64,000 bases of DNA, from positions 92,785 to 156,784 of the forward strand of contig UQFH01000003.1 of NCBI GenBank assembly GCA_900540185.1. Direction: 5' to 3'. This DNA is from an uncultured Eubacteriales bacterium. Lineage in GTDB: Bacteria; Bacillota; Clostridia; Tissierellales; Peptoniphilaceae. This document shows, in pieces, positions 8,438 through 17,024 of the stretch. Within the stretch, counting starts at the first letter, position 1. The number at the start of each line of letters is the position of its first letter. The notes under the pieces are model-generated. The model was not told where the DNA came from. It searched no databases and saw nothing but the letters and a program-made list of their open reading frames with translations. The position numbers were made by a program, and so were the translations under genes.

Positions 8438-9949
8438 ATGCAGATAAAAAATCTTACTATAACATTAAAGAAAGACCAAAGAAAGATTATTGATGACCTC
8501 ACATTTTCTATCAACGAAAGCGAAAAGATTGCACTCATAGGAGAAGAGGGAAACGGAAAGTCGACAATTCTGAAAGCGATTTCAAACAAAAGTGAAAATT
8601 TAGAATATGCAAATGTCAAAGGTGAGATCAGTAAAGACGAGTCGACGATATATGTTCCACAAATTTTAAATGCAGCAGTTCTTGAAAAGAGCGTTGAAGA
8701 GCTTCTTTATGATGAAGAAAGCTCTGAAGCCGACGTTTCGGAATTTTATAAAATTTTAAATCAGTTTGAGCTTGAAATCTACGATTTAACAAGAATGCTC
8801 AAAACATTTTCCGGCGGTGAGAGAGTAAAGATTCTTATCTCTCTTGCAATCTCAAGAAATCCGTCGCTCTTAATTCTGGATGAACCGACGAACGATTTGG
8901 ACTTCAAATCAATTGAAGCTTTGGAAAAAATCGTAAAAAATTACAATGGAAAAGTTATTTTCGCAAGTCACGACACGCGATTTATTCAAAATGTGGCAAA
9001 TAAGATCATGCACTTTGAACTTATTGAAAACAAAACAAAATCTCGCGTGAATGTCAGCTCAAATGACTACAATACATATGTGCAAAATAGAGAAGAAGCG
9101 ATAAAAACACAGACACAGAGAGCGAGAAATGACGAAGCACGTATGAATGAAAAAGAAGAACGCTGGAGAAAGGTTCACGACAAAGTCGAACGTGACTTGA
9201 GAGCGGAGAGAAACGACCATATGGGAAGGCTTTTAAAAAAGACTATGCACGAGGTCAAGGCGAAAGAAAAAATAATTGAGCGTGAGAAAGAGTTTATGAC
9301 GAAGATGCCGGAGTACGAAGAGCAAATCTTTGTAAACTACAACAAAGAGAGGCTTATTGAAAACGGGAAATGCGTTCTCAGTTTAAAGCTACCGGAACTC
9401 GAAATTGACGGAAAAGTTTTATCTAAAGATATAAACTTAGAAGTTTTCGGGCCGAAAAAAATTGCAATTGTCGGAAAAAACGGCGCCGGGAAAACTACGC
9501 TTTTAAATGAAATAAGAAAAAACATCAGCCAAGATTTGAGAGTCGAGTATATGCCGCAAAACTACGAAGATGGGTTGGATTTATACGAAAATGCGATTAT
9601 GTATCTTAAAACCGAGCATACAAAAGACGAGGAAACAAAGATAAGAACATATCTTGCAAGTCTCAAATTTACTAAAGATGAGGTCACTCAAAAAACTCAA
9701 AACTTGAGCGGCGGCCAAAAGGCGAAACTCTTCTTTGCAAAAATGCAATTAAAGAATCCGGAGGTGCTAATTCTCGACGAACCGACGAGAAACATATCGC
9801 CACTCTCACTTCCGATGATTACGGGAGAGATGAGGGAGTTCGGCGGAGCAATCATCTTTGTTTCGCACGACAGATATTTTATCGAAGAAGTGGCAGACGA
9901 GATTTGGGAACTTGATGAGAACGGACTTAAAAGAATTTATTTTGAATAG
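8438..9949 (+). CDS. ABC-F family ATPase
   Basis: 503 residues from the ATG at 8438, which follows TTTGGAGG; the GTG at 8408 is inside the terminator arm and is rejected. Two ABC cassettes with no membrane segments: Walker A GEEGNGKST (about 32) and GKNGAGKTT (about 344), signatures FSGGERVKI and LSGGQKAKL, Walker B LLILDEPTNDLD and VLILDEPTRNIS. A charged, helical linker of about 80 residues (about 205-290, rich in Arg, Lys, Glu) joins them, as in ribosome-acting ABC-F proteins. The size fits translation factors or Vga/Lsa-like resistance proteins, but no motif tells the two apart. The second D-loop (RNIS) departs from the usual S/N-LD. Confidence 0.88.
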   Translation: MQIKNLTITLKKDQRKIIDDLTFSINESEKIALIGEEGNGKSTILKAISNKSENLEYANVKGEISKDESTIYVPQILNAAVLEKSVEELLYDEESSEADVSEFYKILNQFELEIYDLTRMLKTFSGGERVKILISLAISRNPSLLILDEPTNDLDFKSIEALEKIVKNYNGKVIFASHDTRFIQNVANKIMHFELIENKTKSRVNVSSNDYNTYVQNREEAIKTQTQRARNDEARMNEKEERWRKVHDKVERDLRAERNDHMGRLLKKTMHEVKAKEKIIEREKEFMTKMPEYEEQIFVNYNKERLIENGKCVLSLKLPELEIDGKVLSKDINLEVFGPKKIAIVGKNGAGKTTLLNEIRKNISQDLRVEYMPQNYEDGLDLYENAIMYLKTEHTKDEETKIRTYLASLKFTKDEVTQKTQNLSGGQKAKLFFAKMQLKNPEVLILDEPTRNISPLSLPMITGEMREFGGAIIFVSHDRYFIEEVADEIWELDENGLKRIYFE

Positions 9950-9958
9950 AGAGGGAAT

Positions 9959-10396
9959 ATGAGAAAAAGAAATTTAACAAATTTAATTATATTTGGAGTT
10001 TTAACCGCTGTGTTTGTTGCAGCCGGAATATTAATCGGAACGAACCTGAAATTGTTGTCGCTTGTCGGAGGATATCTCGTCGCGTCGTCGATTTTGTTCG
10101 GCTATGCAAAATGGATAAAAAGGGAATTTATTGTGATCTTTCTCGTTACACTTATCCTCTTTGCGCTTGAATTGCTCTTAATAATAAAAAGTGCGGGCCT
10201 TGGAAACACAGCTATAAAAATTTGGACAGTTGTAGTAACAATACTTTTTGTATTAAACTACATCGGCACACTTGTGAGCTTTTTCCACAGAAGAATAAAT
10301 CCGTATCGTGTGATGAGCCTTGTGTTTTACACGCTTTTCCACATTGTAATCGGATATATTATCTATACTTATATCTCGTTTATATTTTTAATTTAG
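9959..10396 (+). CDS. Small polytopic membrane protein, unknown
   Basis: 145 residues, not recognised. Mostly hydrophobic with about five predicted membrane segments (about 8-28, 31-50, 56-78, 84-105, 119-144) and basic stretches at the N-terminus (MRKRN) and between segments 4 and 5 (FFHRRINPYR), which points to cytoplasmic placement of those parts. It starts nine bases after the ABC-F stop behind GAGAGGG and probably shares its mRNA. It ends at a two-way terminator. Confidence 0.7.
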   Translation: MRKRNLTNLIIFGVLTAVFVAAGILIGTNLKLLSLVGGYLVASSILFGYAKWIKREFIVIFLVTLILFALELLLIIKSAGLGNTAIKIWTVVVTILFVLNYIGTLVSFFHRRINPYRVMSLVFYTLFHIVIGYIIYTYISFIFLI

Positions 10397-10403
10397 AGTA
10401 ATA

Positions 10404-10440
10404 AAAAATCTGCAAGATTATTCCTGCAGATTTTTATTTT
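10404..10440. terminator. Two-way terminator between convergent genes
   Basis: AAAAATCTGCA (10404-10414) pairs with TGCAGATTTTT (10425-10435); T-run on the plus strand, and an A-run gives the same in reverse. The minus-strand ABC stop codon (10418-10420) lies in the loop. Confidence 0.85.
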
Positions 10441-12187
10441 TTATATCTTTAAAATATTTCGCCTGTGCATAGTAGAGTTCATTATAAAGTTCATTTTTCT
10501 TAAGCAGTTCTTCATGTGGACAGAAACCCTTCACCTCTCCCATTTCGAGAAGCAGAACTTTATCTGAAAATCCGCAGGTGCTCATGCGGTGCGTTATAAA
10601 GAGCACAGTTTTATTTTGAGTTATTTCGTCAAATTTTTCAATTATTTGGCTTTCAGCAATCGGATCCAGAGCGGACGTCGGTTCGTCAAAAATCATAATT
10701 TCGCTTTCCTTGTTCATCGCACGAACCATCGCAAGCTTTTGATATTGACCGCCGGAAAATGAGGTTGCATCGTCATACAAAGCCTTGTTTAGATGAGTGT
10801 CGAGACCGTTTTTTAGGCTTACAATTTTGTCTTTCAAACCGACCTCATCAATATAATTTAAAATCTTTTTGTCGTCATAATCCTTTTCGAGTGATATATT
10901 TTCCCCGATTGTGAAAGGGAAGAATGAAAAATCTTGAAAAATAGTCGAAATCAAATTTAAATAAGCATCTTTTTGAATGTCATTTATATTTATTCCGTTT
11001 AATAAAATCTCCCCACTGTCCGGAAGATAAAATCTGCAAATGAGTTTTACAATCGTGGATTTCCCAGAAAGATTCGGACCGACAATCGAGATTCTTTCAT
11101 TTCTGTGAATGATGAAAGAAACGTTTTTCAAGGTTTGATTTGTATTTCCGGGATATGTGAAAGAAACATTTTTAAATTCGAGTGTATCAAATTTCAGTGC
11201 ACTTGAATTACCGGATTTTACACGATTTTCGGAATCGAGATTAAGAAATGTTTCGACAGGTTTAAATTCGCTAACAAGTTCTTTTAACTCCGAACCTGAA
11301 ACGATCATATCGGTCAGGGAGTCTACAACTCTCGGTATAAGCATGACTATTAATGTGAATAGTTCAACGTCAAATGTTTGTTTGCTGCTCATAAAATATG
11401 CCGTCAAAAGGAGTATTATCGTATTTAGACCGCGAAGAAGAGAAATCGCTTCGTCGTATTTGAAAGTCTTTGTCTTTTTTTCAAGCACAAGCGCTCTTTC
11501 ATCAACTGTGAGAGCATCAATATTTTTTCTCATAAGCTTATTTGTGTTGTAGACTCTGAAGTCCATTTGGTGAAACGGCATAATCGCTTCGGATATGAAA
11601 TAAATGACACGCCAACTTATAGGCGCGGACTTCGGAGCGTATTCACCCTCGATTTTACCTCTTTTTATTGAGAGAATGATAATCGGGCTGAGAATAATAA
11701 GATATATCGGAATCAGATAGTAGCTGCTTGTGTTTAGAATTAAAATCGCCGAAATGAAAAATAAAAGAGATTTGGCGAATTTTTCTATATTGTCCAAAAT
11801 TCCGGAGAGAATGTTCATATTAAAAAGCGCCTGTTCCGCCTCGCGTTTTAAAACATTTGTATTCACATCTTCGACCATATGATATGGAAGTCTTATTGTT
11901 TTTAATGCAAACTTATTTTTGTATACGGTATTTATTTTTCGTCCGATTTTATTGTTGTATGTTTCCAAATATTGTGAAATGAAATGAAGGAGTGTCCATA
12001 CCGCCGCAAAAAGAATTGCGGTTTTTAGTGAATCGTTTCCGTTTTTTAAAATGGAAATCAAAACTACCGGCAAAATTGCGAGAAATAAAGATTCCAATGT
12101 TTTTGTAATGCTTAACAGAGCCGAGGTGAAAAGGTATTTTCCGTCAATTTTATGAATGTCTTTTAAAATTTTAAATATGTTCTTCAT
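10418..12187 (-). CDS. ABC exporter half-transporter, partner of the 12184-13920 gene
   Basis: 589 residues: about six membrane segments in residues 1-310, then a nucleotide-binding domain from about 335. Walker A is GPNLSGKST (about 375), signature FSGGQYQKLAM, Walker B IMIFDEPTSALD, switch His in FITHRMS. The catalytic Glu is present. Its start overlaps the stop of the upstream half-transporter by four bases (ATGA type), so the two are made together and likely form a heterodimer. Type IV ABC exporters move drugs, lipids or peptides; no peptide gene, peptidase domain or immunity gene sits here, so the substrate is open. Confidence 0.9.
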   Translation of the reverse strand: MKNIFKILKDIHKIDGKYLFTSALLSITKTLESLFLAILPVVLISILKNGNDSLKTAILFAAVWTLLHFISQYLETYNNKIGRKINTVYKNKFALKTIRLPYHMVEDVNTNVLKREAEQALFNMNILSGILDNIEKFAKSLLFFISAILILNTSSYYLIPIYLIILSPIIILSIKRGKIEGEYAPKSAPISWRVIYFISEAIMPFHQMDFRVYNTNKLMRKNIDALTVDERALVLEKKTKTFKYDEAISLLRGLNTIILLLTAYFMSSKQTFDVELFTLIVMLIPRVVDSLTDMIVSGSELKELVSEFKPVETFLNLDSENRVKSGNSSALKFDTLEFKNVSFTYPGNTNQTLKNVSFIIHRNERISIVGPNLSGKSTIVKLICRFYLPDSGEILLNGININDIQKDAYLNLISTIFQDFSFFPFTIGENISLEKDYDDKKILNYIDEVGLKDKIVSLKNGLDTHLNKALYDDATSFSGGQYQKLAMVRAMNKESEIMIFDEPTSALDPIAESQIIEKFDEITQNKTVLFITHRMSTCGFSDKVLLLEMGEVKGFCPHEELLKKNELYNELYYAQAKYFKDIKNKNLQE

Positions 12188-13920
12188 AGCTCGCCCTCAA
12201 ATTTGTAATAATATGCCTGTTTCTCGTACATACTTTTATAAACTCCATCTACCATCATCAGCTCGTCGTGGCTTCCTTCTTCAACGATTTTCCCATCGTT
12301 TAAAAGCATAATCTTGTCCAAAAATTTGACACTCGCAAGCCGGTGCGTTATAAAAATGGCGCTTCTGTCTTTCAAGACCGAATCAAGATCTCTGTACACA
12401 CGTTCCTCCGCAATGGAGTCCAAGGCAGCGGTCGGTTCGTCCAATATTACAATTGGTCTTTCGCTGTTATAAATGACTCTTGCCATGGCAAGCTTTTGAT
12501 TGCCGCCGCCGGAGAATACATATCCGGTCGGATTTAATATTTTTGTAAGCGGAGTGTGGATACCCTCCGGAAGAGTTTTAACAAGTTCAAAAAGACCGAC
12601 GGTCTTTAGAGCGGAAATAATTTTTTCTTCATTCTGATTTTCTCTTTCACTCGAAGAAACAATTTCCGCAATTGTGAGAGCAAGCGGTTCAACATTTTGA
12701 AACATCGGAGCGAAAAGCGCGGAGAGCGATTTGTAGGAATAATCGCTCAAATTGTTTCCGTCAATTAGAATTTGCCCCTTGTCAGGCTTGTAGTAACCCA
12801 TCAAAAGTTTTATAACCGTTGATTTTCCGGCACCGTTTAAACCCAAAAGGGCGATGTGCTCGCCTTTTGAAATTTTAAAAGACAAATCTCTAAGAATGAC
12901 TTCGCTCGAGCCTGGATATGAAAAAGTTACGTTTTTAAATTCGATAGAATCTTTAAAGATCGGGGTCTTATCTATCGGATAGCGTTTGTCGGTCGTGGTC
13001 ATAAATTCATTAAAAACATTGTATCTCAGCTTTTCTTCGTTGTACTGAATAAAACTCTTTAAAGTTATCGAAACAGAGGCACTGAAAATGCTTAAAATTC
13101 CGGAGATTAAAATTATACTTTCCACGGTAGCATCCTTTAAAATAAAAATAATTGTGAAAAATGAAATTCCGGTCAATATGCTTAGCATAAGATTGTAAAC
13201 ATTTTCCGCTTTATAATATTTATTCATAAATTTTATATAAGTTTCCATAGTTTCGTTTTGGTATAGCTCATACATCTTGTCCGCCGAAAAAAGTCTTATG
13301 TCTTTTGCGTTTTTTATGTCGGTTGCAAAATTGGAATAATTTGTAATTTTAAATTCGATTTTTGAGCCGTCTTTTTTATATTTCTCTTTGTATTTTGAAA
13401 TTAAATCCACAAAAACAAATTCACAAACGACGATAAAGAGGAGTGCAAGAAATATTTTAAAGTCAACATATATCGCAACTGCAAAAATTATTAATAAAAA
13501 TGTGAGATTTGAACCGATTGTAAGAAGTTGATTGTATGCGTTTTGAAATCCGGACTCATAGCTTGCGAGAAAACTGTTGCTCTCTTTACCTTTTAACATA
13601 ATTTCCGAATTTTCAAACATATCATACGGCATACTCATTGAGCGGTCCAAAAACATTTTGAAATATTTATCTTTTAAATCCGCAAATCTCAAAATATTTC
13701 GTTTTTTTATGAAAAAATCAATCGCAAATATAAAAAGAAATGCGAGAGTGAAAAGAACGAAAAATTTAACGAAACCGAAGTTTTTAATCTCTTCATTTTT
13801 CATCAGTACAAAAACGATGATAAAAATATTAAAAACTTTTAGTAAAGAATCTGCGAGAAATCCGATTGGTATGAGGATTTTGTCAAAAACCCCAAGCTCG
13901 GATGATATCTTTTTAAACAT
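12184..13920 (-). CDS. ABC exporter half-transporter
   Basis: 578 residues behind GGAGG (13926-13930), which lies close (5 bases) to the ATG. The membrane domain occupies about 1-305 and contains an unusual central Lys-rich stretch (KYKEKYKKDGSKIEFK). The ATPase domain has Walker A GLNGAGKST (about 362), signature FSGGGNQKLAM (extra Gly in place of Gln), Walker B VILDEPTAALD and FITHRL. Both halves keep a catalytic Glu, so both ATP sites could be active, unlike the pair at 28315-32034. First gene of a two-gene minus-strand operon. Confidence 0.9.
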   Translation of the reverse strand: MFKKISSELGVFDKILIPIGFLADSLLKVFNIFIIVFVLMKNEEIKNFGFVKFFVLFTLAFLFIFAIDFFIKKRNILRFADLKDKYFKMFLDRSMSMPYDMFENSEIMLKGKESNSFLASYESGFQNAYNQLLTIGSNLTFLLIIFAVAIYVDFKIFLALLFIVVCEFVFVDLISKYKEKYKKDGSKIEFKITNYSNFATDIKNAKDIRLFSADKMYELYQNETMETYIKFMNKYYKAENVYNLMLSILTGISFFTIIFILKDATVESIILISGILSIFSASVSITLKSFIQYNEEKLRYNVFNEFMTTTDKRYPIDKTPIFKDSIEFKNVTFSYPGSSEVILRDLSFKISKGEHIALLGLNGAGKSTVIKLLMGYYKPDKGQILIDGNNLSDYSYKSLSALFAPMFQNVEPLALTIAEIVSSSERENQNEEKIISALKTVGLFELVKTLPEGIHTPLTKILNPTGYVFSGGGNQKLAMARVIYNSERPIVILDEPTAALDSIAEERVYRDLDSVLKDRSAIFITHRLASVKFLDKIMLLNDGKIVEEGSHDELMMVDGVYKSMYEKQAYYYKFEGEL

Positions 13921-13986
13921 AGGAACCTCCGTAATTTTAAATTTAAAAAACCATTATGTAATACAATGTGTCAATCTACTATATAT

Positions 13987-14014
13987 ATTATAACACTCCC
14001 CCCAGAAAAAACAA
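13987..14014 (-). promoter_or_regulatory. Promoter of the two-gene ABC exporter operon
   Basis: On the minus strand TTGTTT (14014-14009), 16-base spacer containing a G6 run, TATAAT (13992-13987); the leader to the ATG is about 60 bases. A second -35-like TTGACA occurs further downstream on the minus strand without a good -10. Confidence 0.45.
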
Positions 14015-14070
14015 CAGTATTATTTAGGAAATTTTCAAATTAGTACAATAAATTTGCATTCATACTTTAA

Positions 14071-14101
14071 AACCCATCCGATTACAAATTTCAGATGGGT
14101 T
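14071..14101 (-). terminator. Terminator after folC
   Basis: AACCCATC / GATGGGTT inverted repeat (14071-14078 and 14094-14101); on the minus strand the second arm is followed by TTTT. Confidence 0.6.
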
Positions 14102-14105
14102 CTAT

Positions 14106-15416
14106 TTATTTTATTAATTTTAATATTTCTCCAACGAGATAAAGCGAGCCGAAGATGAGGATTGTGTCATCTTTGTCGGCGAGTTCTTTGGATTTTTCGA
14201 GAGCGTCTTTCAGGTTATAAAAAGAGTAGTCCGCGCTCGTTTCTTTTTTCAGTGTTTCAGGGTCCAAAGCTTTGCTGTCGTTGTTTGTTGTGACGATTAA
14301 GATGTCCGAATTGTTTCGAACGATAGGCGCAATATGCTCATGATCTTTTCTCGACATTATCGCAAAAACCGTGATAAGTTTTTTGCTGTTTATTTGAGAA
14401 ACGGATTTGAAAAGTTTTTCAATCGCGTCGATGTTGTGCGCACCGTCCAAAATCGTCAGCGGTTCTCGTCCGATGACTTCGGTCCTTCCAATCCACGATG
14501 CTGTGTTTAAAGCTTCTAAAATTTTGTCGTTGTCATATTCTATTTCAAGTTCTTTTAAAATTGTCACTATTGCGGCGAATGCAAGCGCATAGTTTTCACC
14601 GCGGAAAACGCCGAATTGTTTAGGATTTATTTTTATCTTGCGGTCCAAAAATTTCACTATGAATTCTCCGGAAACCGGAATCATTTCTTTTTCCACAAAT
14701 TTTCCGTCGACGGTGAACTCGAAATCACCGGAAGTGTAAAGAGTTGTGTTTGTCTTTTCCTTTTCTTCGGACAGCGCTTTTAATGCGTCGCCGGTGTTTA
14801 ATGTGATAGTTTTTGTACCGTTCATTATGCCGGATTTATTTTGCGCGATTTTATAAATAGTGTCGCCGAGATAGTCGCTGTGGTCGAATGAAATCGAGGT
14901 TATGACTTGTAGAATTGAAGATTCGAGCGCTTTTGTGGCATCGGTTCTTCCGCCGACCCCAGCTTCGACAACGAGTATGTCTTCGCCTTTCATTTCAAAG
15001 TAAATCATTGCGGCAAGCGTAATTACCTCAAAATATGTGAACGCGCCGCAGTCAATCTCGTCTTCGTTGTCCGAGACATATTTCACAAGTTTTAGAAAAA
15101 CTGAATAGTCGATTTCGCCCTCGTTATCCACAATTCTTTCGGTGTAGTTTACAAGATGTGGCGAGGTGTAAAGCCCGACTTTCAAACCGAACGATTTAAG
15201 TGTTTCAAAAATCGCATTCGAGACTGTGCCTTTGCCGTTCGTTCCGACGATGTTCACGATTTTTTTGGGGCTTATATTGAAAAAATCGATTGCGGTTTTC
15301 ATTCTCGTCAATGTTCTGTCAGGAATATTTCCGGCTCGCATCTCGAGTTTTTCGATTATTTCGTCTCCGTTTCCGACGTCTATTGAATTTAAAATTTCAT
15401 AAATTTTTTCCTTCAT
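14106..15416 (-). CDS. folC: Folylpolyglutamate synthase / dihydrofolate synthase
   Basis: 436 residues from the ATG at 15416, one base after the stop of the upstream YitT gene; the longer GTG frame from 15464 would run inside that gene and add 16 residues not expected for the family. FolC adds glutamates to folates with ATP. Mur-ligase marks: P-loop VGTNGKGT (about 57-64), YTSPHLVNYTERI (about 84-96), VVEAGVGGRTDAT (about 150-162), the SFDH-SDYLGDTI-KIAQNKSGI region (about 178-200) and LDGAHNI (about 325). The start context has only a weak ribosome site, so coupling to yitT is likely. Confidence 0.93.
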   Translation of the reverse strand: MKEKIYEILNSIDVGNGDEIIEKLEMRAGNIPDRTLTRMKTAIDFFNISPKKIVNIVGTNGKGTVSNAIFETLKSFGLKVGLYTSPHLVNYTERIVDNEGEIDYSVFLKLVKYVSDNEDEIDCGAFTYFEVITLAAMIYFEMKGEDILVVEAGVGGRTDATKALESSILQVITSISFDHSDYLGDTIYKIAQNKSGIMNGTKTITLNTGDALKALSEEKEKTNTTLYTSGDFEFTVDGKFVEKEMIPVSGEFIVKFLDRKIKINPKQFGVFRGENYALAFAAIVTILKELEIEYDNDKILEALNTASWIGRTEVIGREPLTILDGAHNIDAIEKLFKSVSQINSKKLITVFAIMSRKDHEHIAPIVRNNSDILIVTTNNDSKALDPETLKKETSADYSFYNLKDALEKSKELADKDDTILIFGSLYLVGEILKLIK

Positions 15417-15417
15417 A

Positions 15418-16299
15418 TTAATCCAGGAATCTTCTCCATTTTTCTCCCAAGATTTCGCTCGCACTTGAAACTATAACAAATGCGCGACTGTCTATGCTAT
15501 AAATATATTCTTTCAGTTTCATATATTCGCGATTGCTGATACATGTGACAATGAGCGTATTTTCCTTTTTCGAATATGCGCCCACATATGGAATAAGGTT
15601 TGCGGTTCTGTCGAGTTCATTAACAAGATAGTCTGAAATTTCTTTGTATTTGAGCGAGTTTATAAATACAAATCTGCTTGTGTTCATACCGCTTATCGTG
15701 ACACTGACCATAACGCTGTTTACTATGATGCCTATTACACTATATAAAAAGATTTCAATTCCGAATGCATTTGCAGCTGCAAGAACGATTAAAGCATCGG
15801 TTATTAGACAACCGGCACCAAGGTCGAGACCGAAAAACTTCTGTAAAATCTTTGCAATGATGTCCGTGCCTCCGGTTGAGGTGTATTGGTTTAAAACTAT
15901 TCCAACGCCTACTCCTTGAAGCATTGTTCCCATAATTGTATTTAAAAGTAAATCATCTGTTAGTGGGTTTTTGACGGGTAAAAAATATTCCATAAGCCAA
16001 ACTGCGCCGGAGAGGGCAGCGGTTACTAAAACCGTTTTTATGCCGAATTCTTTTCCGATAATCATGAAACCTACAGCAAAAAGTATAATATTTAATAGTG
16101 CAAAAATAGGTCCGTAATCAAGTGGAATATAGTGACTGAGAACAACTGCAAGTCCGCTGGCTCCACCGGTTGAAAGATTTGACGGAACCAAGAAAAAGTG
16201 TATACCACTTGCAACCATTAAAACTCCAAGTCCAATTAGTAATACTTCCGTAAAAGTAGTTTTGTGTTTGATTTTATCAACACTGATGTCTCTATCCAT
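15418..16299 (-). CDS. YitT family membrane protein (DUF161/DUF2179)
   Basis: 293 residues, full length. After a short cytoplasmic N-terminus (RDISVDKIKHK) come about five membrane segments (about 17-38, 55-75, 80-100, 112-132, 175-195) and a C-terminal soluble DUF2179 domain (about 210-293). Family motifs: STGGASGLA, TSTGGTDIIAK, LDLGAGCLITDALIV. GGAGG sits at the right distance from the ATG. Paralogue of the truncated gene at the window start. Transcribed with folC. The substrate is unknown. Confidence 0.92.
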   Translation of the reverse strand: MDRDISVDKIKHKTTFTEVLLIGLGVLMVASGIHFFLVPSNLSTGGASGLAVVLSHYIPLDYGPIFALLNIILFAVGFMIIGKEFGIKTVLVTAALSGAVWLMEYFLPVKNPLTDDLLLNTIMGTMLQGVGVGIVLNQYTSTGGTDIIAKILQKFFGLDLGAGCLITDALIVLAAANAFGIEIFLYSVIGIIVNSVMVSVTISGMNTSRFVFINSLKYKEISDYLVNELDRTANLIPYVGAYSKKENTLIVTCISNREYMKLKEYIYSIDSRAFVIVSSASEILGEKWRRFLD

Positions 16300-16324
16300 A
16301 CCATACCTCCAATAAAAAATTACA

Positions 16325-16346
16325 TCTCGATATCGAGACCGAGATG
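16325..16346 (-). promoter_or_regulatory. Palindrome in the yitT leader (possible operator or RNA hairpin)
   Basis: A perfect 14-base palindrome TCTCGATATCGAGA (16325-16338) is followed by a third CGAGA copy, so CATCTCG and CGAGATG can also pair. It lies about 20-40 bases downstream of the predicted transcription start. Confidence 0.4.
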
Positions 16347-16364
16347 CTTCTATATCTATTTTCT

Positions 16365-16392
16365 ATTATATCATAAAAAGGGCGTTTTTCAA
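16365..16392 (-). promoter_or_regulatory. Promoter of yitT-folC
   Basis: Minus strand: TTGAAA (16392-16387), 16-base spacer, TATAAT (16370-16365). It begins five bases after the stop codon of the upstream lipoprotein gene. Confidence 0.7.
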
Positions 16393-16396
16393 GAGT

Positions 16397-16963
16397 TTAA
16401 ACAACAAACAACGACTCGTCGGCGCTCTTTTCAATCGAGATGAGTTCCATTTTAAGAGTTTCATTTTTTGTTGTCAATTTAACCTCGATAAGTTTGTCAT
16501 CTTTAAATTTATATTCATAGACGTCGCCGTCTTTTACAAATTTTTCGGTTGTTATGTTGCCGTCTGTAGAAACCTCGGGTGCAGTTTTTCTAAAGAGAAG
16601 GATTCCGGTGAATACCCTTCGAAGGTCGTCACCTTGGTAGGAGCCTTTTTGTATAAAATCTTTTTTCACTTCGCCCGATTCGTCGATGGAGTAGAGCGTG
16701 CGCTCATCGTCGAAACTTCTAAGTCCGATGGTTCCATCGTTTTTATATGCGGCTCTTGCAAAATTTGAGCCTTTTCTAGAAAAGATAAATTTGTTCGACT
16801 CGCCGTCATCTTTTGAAATATTAACTGTAATCGTGTAGTCCGAGCCGAAGTCATTTTCATTTAGAAATCTTGTATAAAATGAATCCACGTCAGGTTTCGA
16901 AAGAGCGGAGTTTGAGCAGCCGGTGAGTATAAATAATAAAATAAGGAAAATAAATTTCTTCAT
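16397..16963 (-). CDS. Small lipoprotein, unknown
   Basis: 188 residues. A lipoprotein signal with lipobox LTGC (Cys about 16) anchors it to the outer face of the membrane. The mature part is mostly polar with alternating strands (DYTITVNISKDDGESNKFIFSRKG, YEYKFKDDKLIEVKLTTKN), a pattern seen in beta-rich LolA/LppX-like lipoproteins; this is a resemblance of pattern only. The stop codon is directly before the yitT promoter. Not assigned to a named family. Confidence 0.7.
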   Translation of the reverse strand: MKKFIFLILLFILTGCSNSALSKPDVDSFYTRFLNENDFGSDYTITVNISKDDGESNKFIFSRKGSNFARAAYKNDGTIGLRSFDDERTLYSIDESGEVKKDFIQKGSYQGDDLRRVFTGILLFRKTAPEVSTDGNITTEKFVKDGDVYEYKFKDDKLIEVKLTTKNETLKMELISIEKSADESLFVV

Positions 16964-16990
16964 AAAACCTCCATAAAAGTTTTAAAGAAA

Positions 16991-17015
16991 AAGCCCACAT
17001 AAGTGAGCTTTTTTA
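16991..17015. terminator. Terminator after the M18 aminopeptidase gene
   Basis: AAGCCCAC (16991-16998) pairs with GTGAGCTT (17003-17010) around ATAA; runs of T flank it on both strands. It separates the peptidase from the lipoprotein gene. Confidence 0.75.
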
Positions 17016-17024
17016 AATCTTTAA

